Positions 41,928-53,773 of a stretch of DNA of 64,000 nucleotides are shown piece by piece. The DNA lies in NCBI GenBank assembly GCA_023053575.1, contig JAKZAP010000080.1, forward strand, positions 124,001 to 188,000, read 5' to 3'. The translations under genes were made by a program, and so were the position numbers. The stretch is from Branchinecta lynchi. Taxonomy: Eukaryota; Arthropoda; Branchiopoda; Anostraca; Branchinectidae. Position 1 is the stretch's first letter. The number at the start of each line of letters is the position of its first letter. Under the pieces are notes generated by a model. The model was not told where the DNA came from. It saw only the letters and a program-made list of their open reading frames with translations, and did no database searches.

Positions 41928-42284
41928 CCAGCCTTGCGGGAAAGCGAACCTTTTGGGAAAACCAACCTTATGGGGAAAGCAACCCTGCGGGAAAACCAAC
42001 CTTGTGGGAAAACCAACCTTGTGGGAAAACCAACCTTTTGGGAAAGCGAACCTTTTGGGAAAACCAACACAGTGGGAAAACAAACCTTGTGGGAAAACAA
42101 ACCTTGTGGGGAAACAAACCTTGCGGGAAAACTAACCTTGTGGGAAAACAAACCCTGCGGGAAAACCAACCTTGTGGGAAAACCAACCTTGTGGGGAAAC
42201 AAACCTTTCGGGAAAACCAACCTTGTGGGAAAACAAACCTTGTGGGAAAACAAACATTGTGGGGAAACAAACCTTGTGGGAAAA
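41928..42284 (+). repeat. 357-bp (21-unit) tandem duplication, copy 1
   Basis: The variant string beginning CCAGCCTTGCGGGAAAGCG at 41,928 repeats at 42,285, exactly 357 bp (21 x 17) later. The flanking CACAGTGGG, CTAACC and TTTCGGG variants fall at the same spacing. Confidence 0.88.
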
Positions 42285-42641
42285 CCAGCCTTGCGGGAAA
42301 GCGAACCTTTTGGGAAAACCAACCTTATGGGGAAAGCAACCCTGCGGGAAAACCAACCTTGTGGGAAAACCAACCTTGTGGGAAAACCAACCTTTTGGGA
42401 AAGCGAACCTTTTGGGAAAACCAACACAGTGGGAAAACAAACCTTGTGGGAAAACAAACCTTGTGGGGAAACAAACCTTGCGGGAAAACTAACCTTGTGG
42501 GAAAACAAACCCTGCGGGAAAACCAACCTTGTGGGAAAACCAACCTTGTGGGGAAACAAACCTTTCGGGAAAACCAACCTTGTGGGAAAACAAACCTTGT
42601 GGGAAAACAAACCTTGTGGGGAAACAAACCTTGTGGGAAAA
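42285..42641 (+). repeat. 357-bp (21-unit) tandem duplication, copy 2
   Basis: Second copy of the 21-unit block; a partial third copy begins at 42,642 (CCAACCTTGCGGGAAAGCG) and breaks off by about 42,720. This is the last ordered HOR before the strand switch at 43,112. Confidence 0.88.
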
Positions 42642-43112
42642 CCAACCTTGCGGGAAAGCGAACCTTTTGGGAAAACCAACACAGTGGGAAAACAAACCTT
42701 GTGGGAAAACCAACCTTATGGGGAAAGCAACCCTGCGGGACAAACAACCTAGTGGGAAAACAAACCTTGTGAGAAAACAAACCTTGTGGGAAAACCAACC
42801 TTATGGGGAAAGCAACCCTGCGGGAAAACCAACCTTGTGGGAAAACCAACCTTGTGGGAAAACCAACCTTGTGGGAAAGCGAACCTTTTGGGAAAACCAA
42901 CACAGTGGGAAAACAAACCTTGTGGGAAAACAAACCTTGTGGGGAAACAAACCTTGCGGGAAAACTAACCTTGTGGGAAAACAAACCCTGCGGGAAAACC
43001 AACCTTGGGGGAAAACCAACCTTGCGGGAAAGCGAACCTTTTGGGAAAACCAACACAGTGGGAAAACAAACCTTGTGAGAAAACAATCCTTGTGGGAAAA
43101 CAAACCTTGTGG

Positions 43113-43180
43113 TGTTTGTTTTGAAAACCAACCACAAGGTTGGTTTTCCCGCAGGGCTGCTTTCCTCGTTCCCACAAGGT
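43113..43180. other. Strand-switch junction between the two array orientations
   Basis: The + oriented array stops at 43,112. Next come TGTTTGTTTTG (43,113-43,123, - orientation), AAAACCAACC (43,124-43,133, + orientation), ACAA, and GGTTGGTTTT (43,138-43,147, - orientation). AAAACCAACC and GGTTGGTTTT are perfect reverse complements around a 4-base loop, so the orientation flips more than once in about 35 bp. The next 30 bases include CTGCTTTCCTCGTTCCC, which fits the 17-bp unit poorly, before regular - oriented units resume near 43,170. Back-and-forth switching with a short palindrome is typical of template switching or foldback repair; that mechanism is inferred. Confidence 0.9.
43124..43147. 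repeat. 10-bp perfect inverted repeat at the junction
   Basis: AAAACCAACC, loop ACAA, then GGTTGGTTTT. It could form a short hairpin on either strand. Both arms are themselves satellite fragments in opposite orientation, so the palindrome is the point where the two arrays meet and not a foreign element. It lacks the U-tract and context of a bacterial terminator, and no gene lies nearby. Confidence 0.9.
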
Positions 43181-46100
43181 TTGTTTTCTCACAAGGTTTG
43201 TTTTCCCACTAGGTTGTTTTTCCCACTAGGTTGGTTTTCCCACAAGGTTTGTTTTCCCACAAGCTTTGTTTTCCCCCAAGGTTGGTTTTCCCGCAAGGTT
43301 GGTTTTCCCACAAGGTTTGTTTTCCCACTGTGTTGGTTTTCCCAAAAGGTTCGCTTTCCCGCAAGGTTGGTTTTCCCACAAGGTTTGTTTCCCCACAAGG
43401 TTTGTTTTCCCATAAGGTTTGTTTTCCCACAAGGTTTGTTTTCCCACAAGGTTTGTTTTCCCACAAGGTTTGTTTTCCCACAAGGTTGGTTTTCCCGCAA
43501 GGTTGGTTTTCCCACAAGGTTTGTTTTCCCACTGTGTTGGTTTTCCCATAAGGTTCGCTTTTCCACAAGGTTGGTTTTCCCACAAGGTTGGTTTTCCCGA
43601 AAGGTTTGTTTCCCCACAAGGTTGGTTTTCCCACAAGGTTGGTTTTCCCGCAGGGTTTGTTTTCCCACAAGGTTAGTTTTCCCGCAAGGTTTGTTTTCCC
43701 ACAAGGCTAGTTTTCCCACAAGGTTTGTTTCCCCACAAGGTTTGTTTCCCCACAAGGTTTGTTTTCCCACAAGGTTTGTTTTCCCACAAGGTTTGTTTTC
43801 CCCCAAGGTTGGTTTACCCATAAGGTTGGTTTTCCCACAAGGTTTGTTTTCTCACAAGGTTTGTTTTCCCACTAGGTTGTTTTTCCGACTAGGTTGGTTT
43901 TCCCACAAGGTTTGTTTTCCCACAAGCTTTGTTTTCCCCCAAGGTTGGTTTTCCCGCAAGGTTGGTTTTAACACAAGGTTTGTTTTCCCACTGTGTTGGT
44001 TTTCCCAAAAGGTTCGTTTTCCCGCAAGGTTGGTTTTCCCACAAGGTTTGTTTCCCCACAAGGTTTGTTTTCTCATAAGGTTTGTTTCCCCACAAGGTTT
44101 GTTTTCCCACTAGGTTTGTTTTCCCATAAGGTTGGTTTTCCCACAAGGTTTGTTTTCTCACAAGGTTTGTTTTCCCACTAGGTTTGTTTCCCCACAAGGT
44201 TTGTTTTCTCACAAGGTTTGTTTTCCCACAAGGTTTGTTTTCCCACAAGGTTTGTTTTCCCACAAGGTTTGTTTTCCCACAAGGTTTGTTTTCCCGAAAG
44301 GTTTGTTTCCCCACAAGGTTGGTTTTCCCACAAGGTTGGTATTCCCGCAGGGTTTGTTTTCCCACAAGTTTAGTTTTCCCGCAAGGTTTGTTTTCCCACA
44401 AGGTTAGTTTTCCCGAAAGGTTTGTTTCCCCACAAGGTTGGTTTTCCCACAAGGTTGGTTTTCCCACAGGGTTTGTTTTCCCACAAGGTTAGTTTCTCCG
44501 CAAGGTTTGTTTCCCCCCAAGGTTTGTTTTCTCACAAGGATTGTTTTCTCACAAGGTTTGTTTTCCCACTAGGTTTGTTTCCCCACAAGGTTTGTTTTCC
44601 CACAAGGTTTGTTTTCCCCCAAGGTTGGTTTTCCCGCAAGGTTGGTTTTCCCACAAGGTTTTTTTCCCACTATGTTGGTTTTCCCAAAAGGTTCGCTTTC
44701 CCACAAGGTTGGTTTTCCCACAAGGTTGGTTTTCCCGCAGGATTGCTTTCCCCATAAGGTTGGTTTTCCCACAAGGTTTGTTTTCCCACAAGGTTATTTT
44801 TCCCACAAGGTTTGTTTCCCCACAAGGTTTGTTTCCCCACAAGGTTTGTTTTCCCACAAGGATTGTTTTCTCACAAGGTTTGTTTTCCCACTGTGTTGGT
44901 TTTCCCAAAAGGTTCGCTTTCCCGCAAGGTTTGTTTTTCCACAAGGTTAGTTTTCCCACAAGGTTTGTTTCCCACAAGGTTTGTTTTCCCACAAGGTTTG
45001 TTTTCCCACAAGGATTGTTTTCTCACAAGGTTTGTTTTCCCACTGTGTTGGTTTTCCCAAAAGGTTCGTTTTCCCACAAGGTTTGTTTTCCCACAAGGTT
45101 AGTTTTCCCACAAGGTTTTTTTCCCCACAAGGTTTGTTTCCCCACAAGGTTTGTTTTCCCACAAGGTTAGTTTTCCCACAAGGTTTGTTTTCTCACAAGG
45201 TTTGTTTTCCCACAAGGTTTGTTTTCCCACAAGGTTTGTTTCCCCACAAGGTTGGTTTTCCCGCAGGGTTTGTTTTCCCACAAGGTTAGTTTTCCCGAAA
45301 AGGTTTGTTTCCCCACAAGGTGGGTTTTCCCACAAGGTTGGTTTTCCCGCAGGGTTTGTTTTCCCACAAGGTTAGTTTTCCCGCAAGGTTTGTTTCCCCA
45401 CAAGGTTTGTTTTCCCACAAGGATTGTTTTCTCACAAGGTTTGTTTTCCTACTAGGTTTGTTTCCCCACAAGGTTTGTTTTCGCACAAGGTTTGTTTTCC
45501 CCCAAGGTTTGTTTTCCCGCAAGGTTGGTTTTCCCACAAGGTTTGTTTTCCCACTGTGTTGGTTTTCCCAAAAGGTTCGCTTTCCCACAAGGTTGGTTTT
45601 CCCACAAGGTTGGTTTTCCCGCACAGTTGCTTACCCCATAAGGTTGGTTTTCCCACAAGGTTTGTTTTCTCACAAGGTTTGTTTTCCCACTAGGTTGTTT
45701 TTCCCACTAGGTTGGTTTTCCCACAAGGTTTGTTTTCCCACAAGCTTTGTTTTCCCCCAAGGTTGGTTTTCCCGCAAGGTTGGTTTTAACACAAGGTTTG
45801 TTTTCCCACTGTGTTGGTTTTCCCAAAAGGTTCGCTTTCCCGCAAGGTTGGTTTTCCCACAAGGTTTGTTTCCCCACAAGGTTTGTTTTCCCATAAGGTT
45901 TGTTTTCCCACAAGGTTTGTTTTCCCACAAGGTTTGTTTTCCCACAAGGTTGGTTTTCCCGAAAGGTTTGTTTCCCCACAAGGTTTGTTTTCCCACTAGG
46001 TTTGTTTTCCCATAAGGTTGGTTTTCCCACAAGGTTTGTTTTCTCACAAGGTTTGTTTTCCCACTAGGTTTGTTTCCCCACAAGGTTTGTTTTCTCACAA

Positions 46101-46875
46101 GGTTTGTTTTCCCACAAAGTTTGTTTTCCCACAAGGTTTGTTTTCCCACAAGGTTTGTTTTCCCACAAGGTTGGTTTTCCCGAAAGGTTTGTTTCCCCAC
46201 AAGGTTGGTTTTCCCACAAGGTTGGTATTCCCGCAGGGTTTGTTTTCCCACAAGGTTAGTTTTCCCGCAAGGTTGGTTTCCCCACAAGGTTTGTTTTCCC
46301 ACAAGGATTGTTTTCCCACTAGGTTTGTTTCCCCACAAGGTTTGTTTTCCCACAAGGTTTGTTTTCCCCCAAGGTTGGTTTTCCCGCAAGGTTGGTTTTC
46401 CCACAAGGTTTGTTTTCCCACTGTGTTGGTTTTCCCAAAAGGTTCGCTTTCCCACAAGGTTGGTCTTTCCACAAGGTTGGTTTTCCCGCAGGGTTGCTTT
46501 CCCCATAAGGTTGGTTTTCCCACAAGGTTTGTTTTCTCACAAGGTTTGTTTTCCCACTAGGTTGTTTTTCCCACTAGGTTGGTTTTCCCACAAGGTTTGA
46601 TTTCCCACAAGCTTTTTTTTCCCCCAAGGTTGGTTTTCCCGCAAGGTTGGTTTTCCCACAAGGTTTGTTTTCCCACTGTGTTGGTTTTCCCAAAAGGTTC
46701 GCTTTCCCGCAAGGTTGGTTTTCCCACAAGGTTTGTTTCCCCACAAGGTTTGTTTTCCCATAAGGTTTGTTTTCCCACAAGGTTTGTTTTCCCACAAGGT
46801 TTGTTTTCCCACAAGGTTGGTTTTCCCGCAAGGTTGGTTTTCCCACAAGGTTTGTTTTCCCACTGTGTTGGTTTT

Positions 46876-46890
46876 CCTTGTGGGGAAAGG
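46876..46890 (+). repeat. Micro-inverted unit, R1 first
   Basis: In the - oriented array, CCTTGTGGGGAAAGG reads in + orientation for about 15 bp between TTGGTTTT and TTGGTTTT. TTTCC and GGAAA around the loop TTGTGG form a 5-bp stem. This is a second, very small orientation switch separate from the 43.1-kb junction. Confidence 0.9.
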
Positions 46891-48891
46891 TTGGTTTTCC
46901 CGAAAGGTTTGTTTCCCCACAAGGTTGGTTTTCCCACAAGGTTGGTTTTCCCGCAGGTTTTGTTTTCCCACAAGGTTAGTTTTCCCGCAAGGTTTGTTTT
47001 CCCACAAGGTTAGTTTTCCCACAAGGTTTGTTTCCCCACAAGGTTTGTTTCCCAACAAGGTTTGTTTTCCCACTGTGTTGGTTTTCCCAAAAGGTTCGCT
47101 TTCCCGCAAGGTTGGTTTTCCCACAAGGTTGGTTTTCCCGCAGGGTTTGTTTTCCCATAAGGTTGGTTTTCCCACAAGGTTTGTTTTCTCACAAGGTTTG
47201 TTTTCCCACAAGGTTTGTTTTCCCACAAGGTTTGTTTTCCCACAAGGTTTGTTTTCCCACTAGGTTTGTTTGTTTTCCCACAAGGTTTGTTTTCCCACAA
47301 GGTTTGTTTTCCCACTAGGTTTGTTTTCCCACAAGGTTGGTTTTCCCACAAGGTTTGTTTTCCCACAAGGTTAGTTTTCCCGCAAGTTTTGTTTCCCCAC
47401 AAGGTTTGTTTTCCCACAAGGATTGTTTTCTCACAAGGTTTGTTTTCCTACTAGGTTTGTTTCCCCACAAGGTTTGTTTTCCCACAAGGTTTGTTTTCCC
47501 CCAAGGTTTGTTTTCCCGCAAGGTTGGTTTTCCCACAAGGTTTGTTTTCCCACTGTGTTGGTTTTCCCAAAAGGTTCGCTTTCCCACAAGGTTGGTTTTC
47601 CCACAAGGTTGGTTTTCCCGCACAGTTGCTTACCCCATAAGGTTGGTTTTCCCACAAGGTTTGTTTTCTCACAAGGTTTGTTTTCCCACTAGGTTGTTTT
47701 TCCCACTAGGTTGGTTTTCCCACAAGGTTTGTTTTCCCACAAGCTTTGTTTTCCCCCAAGGTTGGTTTTCCCGCAAGGTTGGTTTTAACACAAGGTTTGT
47801 TTTCCCACTGTGTTGGTTTTCCCAAAAGGTTCGCTTTCCCGCAAGGTTGGTTTTCCCACAAGGTTTGTTTCCCCACAAGGTTTGTTTTCCCATAAGGTTT
47901 GTTTTCCCACAAGGTTTGTTTTCCCACAAGGTTTGTTTTCCCACAAGGTTGGTTTTCCCGAAAGGTTTGTTTCCCCACAAGGTTTGTTTTCCCACTAGGT
48001 TTGTTTTCCCATAAGGTTGGTTTTCCCACAAGGTTTGTTTTCTCACAAGGTTTGTTTTCCCACTAGGTTTGTTTCCCCACAAGGTTTGTTTTCTCACAAG
48101 GTTTGTTTTCCCACAAAGTTTGTTTTCCCACAAGGTTTTTTTTCCCACAAGGTTTGTTTTCTCACAAGGTTGGTTTTCCCGAAAGGTTTGTTTCCCCACA
48201 AGGTTGGTTTTCCCACAAGGTTGGTATTCCCGCAGGGTTTGTTTTCCCACAAGGTTAGTTTTCCCGCAAGGTTTGTTTCCCCACAAGGTTTGTTTTCCCA
48301 CAAGGATTGTTTTCCCACTAGGTTTGTTTCCCCACAAGGTTTGTTTTCCCACAAGGTTTGTTTTCCCCCAAGGTTGGTTTTCCCGCAAGGTTGGTTTTCC
48401 CACAAGGTTTGTTTTCCCACTGTGTTGGTTTTCCCAAAAGGTTCGCTTTCCCACAAGGTTGGTCTTCCCACAAGGTTGGTTTTCCCGCAGGGTTGCTTTC
48501 CCCATAAGGTTGGTTTTCCCACAAGGTTTGTTTTCTCACAAGGTTTGTTTTCCCACTAGGTTGTTTTTCCCACTAGGTTGGTTTTCCCACAAGGTTTGAT
48601 TTCCCACAAGCTTTTTTTTCCCCCAAGGTTGGTTTTCCCGCAAGGTTGGTTTTCCCACAAGGTTTGTTTTCCCACTGTGTTGGTTTTCCCAAAAGGTTCG
48701 CTTTCCCGCAAGGTTGGTTTTCCCACAAGGTTTGTTTCCCCACAAGGTTTGTTTTCCCATAAGGTTTGTTTTCCCACAAGGTTTGTTTTCCCACAAGGTT
48801 TGTTTTCCCACAAGGTTTGTTTTCCCACAAGGTTGGTTTTCCCGCAAGGTTGGTTTTCCCACAAGGTTTGTTTTCCCACTGTGTTGGTTTT

Positions 48892-48906
48892 CCTTGTGGG
48901 GAAAGG
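48892..48906 (+). repeat. Micro-inverted unit, R1 second
   Basis: Same CCTTGTGGGGAAAGG as at 46,876, 2,016 bp later (the 1,999-bp sub-block offset plus one 17-bp unit gained just upstream). Confidence 0.9.
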
Positions 48907-51900
48907 TTGGTTTTCCCGAAAGGTTTGTTTCCCCACAAGGTTGGTTTTCCCACAAGGTTGGTTTTCCCGCAGGTTTTGTTTTCCCACAAGGTTAGTTTTC
49001 CCGCAAGGTTTGTTTTCCCACAAGGTTAGTTTTCCCACAAGGTTTGTTTCCCCACAAGGTTTGTTTCCCCACAAGGTTTGTTTTCCCACAAGGATTGTTT
49101 TCTCACAAGGTTTGTTTTCCCACTGTGTTGGTTTTCCCAAAAGGTTCGCTTTCCCGCAAGGTTGGTTTTCCCACAAGGTTGGTTTTCCCGCAGGGTTTGT
49201 TTCCCCATAAGGTTGGTTTTCCCACAAGGTTTGTTTTCTCACAAGGTTTGTTTTCCCACAAGGTTTGTTTTCCCACAAGGTTAGTTTTCCCGAAAGGTTT
49301 GTTTCCCCACAAGGTGGGTTTTCCCACAAGGTTGGTTTTCCCGCAGGGTTTGTTTTCCCACAAGGTTAGTTTTCCCGCAAGGTTTGTTTCCCCACAAGGT
49401 TTGTTTTCCCACAAGGATTGTTTTCTCACAAGGTTTGATTTCCTACTAGGTTTGTTTCCCCACAAGGTTTGTTTTCCCACAAGGTTTGCTTTCCCGCAAG
49501 GTTGGTTTTCCCGCAAGGTTGGTTTTCCCACAAGGTTTGTTTTCCCACTGTGTTGGTTTTCCCAAAAGGTTCGCTTTCCCACAAGGTTGGTTTTCCCACA
49601 AGGTTGGTTTTCCCGCAGGGTTGCTTTACCCATAAGGTTGGTTTTCCCACAAGGTTGGTTTTCCCACAAGGTTAGTTTTCCCGAAAGGTTTGTTTCCCCA
49701 CAAGGTGGGTTTTCCCACAAGGTTGGTTTTCCCGCAGGGTTTGTTTTCCCACAAGGTTAGTTTTCCCGCAAGGTTTGTTTCCCCACAAGGTTTGTTTTCC
49801 CACAAGGATTGTTTTCTCACAAGGTTTGATTTCCTACTAGGTTTGTTTCCCCACAAGGTTTGTTTTCCCACAAGGTTTGCTTTCCCCCAAGGTTGGTTTT
49901 CCCGCAAGGTTGGTTTTCCCACAAGGTTTGTTTTCCCACTGTGTTGGTTTTCCCAAAAGGTTCGCTTTCCCACAAGGTTGGTTTTCCCACAAGGTTGGTT
50001 TTCCCGCAGGGTTGCTTTACCCATAAGGTTGGTTTTCCCACAAGGTTTGTTTTCTCACAAGGTTTGTTTTCCCACTAGGTTGTTTTTCCCACTAGGTTGG
50101 TTTTTCCCACTAGGTTTGTTTTCCCACAAGCTTTGTTTTCCCCCAAGGTTGGTTTTCCCGCAAGGTTGGTTTTAACACAAGGTTTGTTTTCCCACTGTGT
50201 TGGTTTTCTCAAAAGGTTCGCTTTCCCGCAAGGTTGGTTTTCCCACAAGGTTTGTTTCCCCACAAGGTTTGTTTTCCCATAAGGTTTGTTTTCCCACAAG
50301 GTTTGTTTTCCCACAAGGTTTGTTTTCCCACAAGGTTTGTTTTCCCACAAGGTTGGTTTTCCCGCAAGGTTGGTTTTACCACAAGGTTTGTTTTCCCACT
50401 GTGTTGGTTTTCCCATAAGGTTCGCTTTTCCACAAGGTTGGTTTTCCCACAAGGTTGGTTTTCCCGAAAGGTTTGTTTCCCCACAAGGTTGGTTTTCCCA
50501 CAAGGTTGGTTTTCCCGCAGGGTTTGTTTTCCCACAAGGTTAGTTTTCCCGCAAGGTTTGTTTTCCCACAAGGTTAGTTTTCCCACAAGGTTTGTTTCCC
50601 CACACGGTTTGTTTACCCACAAGGTTTGTTTTCCCACAAGGTTTGTTTTCCCACAAGGTTTGTTTTCCCCCAAGGTTGGTTTACCCATAAGGTTGGTTTT
50701 CCCACAAGGTTTGTTTTCTCACAAGGTTTGTTTTCCCACTAGGTTGTTTTTCCGACTAGGTTGGTTTTCCCACAAGGTTTGTTTTCCCACAAGCTTTGTT
50801 TTCCCCCAAGGTTGGTTTTCCCGCAAGGTTGGTTTTAACACAAGGTTTGTTTTCCCACTGTGTTGGTTTTCCCAAAAGGTTCGTTTTCCCGCAAGGTTGG
50901 TTTTCCCACAAGGTTCGTTTCCCCACAAGGTTTGTTTTCTCATAAGGTTTGTTTCCCCACAAGGTTTGTTTTCCCACTAGGTTTGTTTTCCCATAAGGTT
51001 GGTTTTCCCACAAGGTTTGTTTTCTCACAAGGTTTGTTTTCCCACTAGGTTTGTTTCCCCACAAGGTTTGTTTTCTCACAAGGTTTGTTTTCCCACAAGG
51101 TTTGTTTTCCCACAAGGTTTGTTTTCCCACAAGGTTTGTTTTCCCACAAGGTTTGTTTTCCCGAAAGGTTTGTTTCCCCACAAGGTTGGTTTTCCCACAA
51201 GGTTGGTATTCCCGCAGGGTTTGTTTTCCCACAAGTTTAGTTTTCCCGCAAGGTTTGTTTTCCCACAAGGTTAGTTTTCCCGAAAGGTTTGTTTCCCCAC
51301 AAGGTTGGTTTTCCCACAAGGTTGGTTTTCCCACAGGGTTTGTTTTCCCACAAGGTTAGTTTCTCCGCAAGGTTTGTTTCCCCCCAAGGTTTGTTTTCTC
51401 ACAAGGATTGTTTTCTCACAAGGTTTGTTTTCCCACTAGGTTTGTTTCCCCACAAGGTTTGTTTTCCCACAAGGTTTGTTTTCCCCCAAGGTTGGTTTTC
51501 CCGCAAGGTTGGTTTTCCCACAAGGTTTTTTTCCCACTATGTTGGTTTTCCCAAAAGGTTCGCTTTCCCACAAGGTTGGTTTTCCCACAAGGTTGGTTTT
51601 CCCGCAGGATTGCTTTCCCCATAAGGTTGGTTTTCCCACAAGGTTTGTTTTCCCACAAGGTTATTTTTCCCACAAGGTTTGTTTCCCCACAAGGTTTGTT
51701 TCCCCACAAGGTTTGTTTTCCCACAAGGATTGTTTTCTCACAAGGTTTGTTTTCCCACAGTGTTGGTTTTCCCAAAAGGTTCGCTTTCCCGCAAGGTTTG
51801 TTTTTCCACAAGGTTAGTTTTCCCACAAGGTTTGTTTCCCACAAGGTTTGTTTTCCCACAAGGTTTGTTTTCCCACAAGGATTGTTTTCTCACAAGGTTT

Positions 51901-53758
51901 GTTTTCCCACTGTGTTGGTTTTCCCAAAAGGTTCGTTTTCCCACAAGGTTTGTTTTCCCACAAGGTTAGTTTTCCCACAAGGTTTTTTTCCCCACAAGGT
52001 TTGTTTCCCCACAAGGTTTGTTTTCCCACAAGGTTAGTTTTCCCACAAGGTTTGTTTTCTCACAAGGTTTGTTTTCCCACAAGGTTTGTTTTCCCACAAG
52101 GTTTGTTTCCCCACAAGGTTGGTTTTCCCACAGGGTTTGTTTTCCCACAAGGTTAGTTTTCCCGAAAGGTTTGTTTCCCCACAAGGTGGGTTTTCCCACA
52201 AGGTTGGTTTTCCCGCAGGGTTTGTTTTCCCACAAGGTTAGTTTTCCCGCAAGGTTTGTTTCCCCACAAGGTTTGTTTTCCCACAAGGATTGTTTTCTCA
52301 CAAGGTTTGTTTTCCTACTAGGTTTGTTTCCCCACAAGGTTTGTTTTCCCACAAGGTTTGTTTTCCCCCAAGGTTTGTTTTCCCGCAAGGTTGGTTTTCC
52401 CACAAGGTTTGTTTTCCCACTGTGTTGGTTTTCCCAAAAGGTTCGCTTTCCCACAAGGTTGGTTTTCCCACAAGGTTGGTTTTCCCGCACAGTTGCTTAC
52501 CCCATAAGGTTGGTTTTCCCACAAGGTTTGTTTTCTCACAAGGTTTGTTTTCCCACTAGGTTGTTTTTCCCACTAGGTTGGTTTTCCCACAAGGTTTGTT
52601 TTCCCACAAGCTTTGTTTTCCCCCAAGGTTGGTTTTCCCGCAAGGTTGGTTTTAACACAAGGTTTGTTTTCCCACTGTGTTGGTTTTCCCAAAAGGTTCG
52701 CTTTCCCGCAAGGTTGGTTTTCCCACAAGGTTTGTTTCCCCACAAGGTTTGTTTTCCCATAAGGTTTGTTTTCCCACAAGGTTTGTTTTCCCACAAGGTT
52801 TGTTTTCCCACAAGGTTGGTTTTCCCGAAAGGTTTGTTTCCCCACAAGGTTTGTTTTCCCACTAGGTTTGTTTTCCCATAAGGTTGGTTTTCCCACAAGG
52901 TTTGTTTTCTCACAAGGTTTGTTTTCCCACTAGGTTTGTTTCCCCACAAGGTTTGTTTTCTCACAAGGTTTGTTTTCCCACAAAGTTTGTTTTCCCACAA
53001 GGTTTGTTTTCCCACAAGGTTTGTTTTCCCACAAGGTTGGTTTTCCCGAAAGGTTTGTTTCCCCACAAGGTTGGTTTTCCCACAAGGTTGGTATTCCCGC
53101 AGGGTTTGTTTTCCCACAAGGTTAGTTTTCCCGCAAGGTTGGTTTCCCCACAAGGTTTGTTTTCCCACAAGGATTGTTTTCCCACTAGGTTTGTTTCCCC
53201 ACAAGGTTTGTTTTCCCACAAGGTTTGTTTTCCCCCAAGGTTGGTTTTCCCGCAAGGTTGGTTTTCCCACAAGGTTTGTTTTCCCACTGTGTTGGTTTTC
53301 CCAAAAGGTTCGCTTTCCCACAAGGTTGGTCTTCCCACAAGGTTGGTTTTCCCGCAGGGTTGCTTTCCCCATAAGGTTGGTTTTCCCACAAGGTTTATTT
53401 TCTCACAAGGTTTGTTTTCCCACTAGGTTGTTTTTCCCACTAGGTTGGTTTTCCCACAAGGTTTGATTTCCCACAAGCTTTTTTTTCCCCCAAGGTTGGT
53501 TTTCCCGCAAGGTTGGTTTTCCCACAAGGTTTGTTTTCCCACTGTGTTGGTTTTCCCAAAAGGTTCGCTTTCCCGCAAGGTTGGTTTTCCCACAAGGTTT
53601 GTTTCCCCACAAGGTTTGTTTTCCCATAAGGTTTGTTTTCCCACAAGGTTTGTTTTCCCACAAGGTTTGTTTTCCCACAAGGTTTGTTTTCCCACAAGGT
53701 TGGTTTTCCCGCAAGGTTGGTTTTCCCACAAGGTTTGTTTTCCCACTGTGTTGGTTTT

Positions 53759-53773
53759 CCTTGTGGGGAAAGG
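53759..53773 (+). repeat. Micro-inverted unit, R2 first
   Basis: Identical 15-bp inverted segment in the first 2-kb sub-block of R2. Confidence 0.9.

Larger units (their letters stand above)
1..43112 (+). repeat. Left arm: satellite array with purine-rich unit on the + strand
   Basis: Units read CCTTGTGGGAAAACAAA on the + strand without interruption to the last CCTTGTGG ending at 43,112. The + strand is strongly A-over-T (7 A to 3 T in the consensus) and modestly G-over-C. This arm is a mosaic of several HOR families described separately. Its private marker is a divergent unit containing TGTGTTAAATCAG. The longest stop-free runs are on the - strand (for example 20,026-21,639) and encode only the repeating 17-residue translation of the satellite, so they are not genes. 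Confidence 0.97.
43170..50036 (-). repeat. Right-arm super-HOR, copy R1
   Basis: The order starting near 43,170 recurs from 50,037 at an offset of 6,866-6,867 bp. Within R1 a sub-block of about 2 kb is repeated at an offset of 1,999 bp (marker units 45,780 and 47,779; TTCCTACTAGG near 45,447 and 47,446). A 391-bp (23-unit) tandem duplication around 49,303-50,030 is marked by CACAAGGTGGG at 49,308 and 49,699. Confidence 0.87.

Noticed and set aside
43124..43147. Rho-independent terminator at the junction hairpin
   Set aside because: The hairpin is made of opposed satellite fragments, has no gene upstream, and lies in what is very probably eukaryotic heterochromatin.
43112..43170. Perfect inverted duplication (mirror-image arms)
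   Set aside because: The sequences flanking the switch come from different HOR phases, and each arm has private markers, so the arms do not pair as a long palindrome near the centre.
43113..43180. Transposon insertion at the strand switch
   Set aside because: No target-site duplication, terminal repeats, poly-A or foreign sequence. All but a few bases derive from the 17-bp unit.
43109..44113. 334-codon + strand frame starting at the junction with a non-repeat N-terminus
   Set aside because: The first dozen or so residues come from the scrambled junction and the rest is the satellite translation. No promoter, splice or conserved domain supports it.
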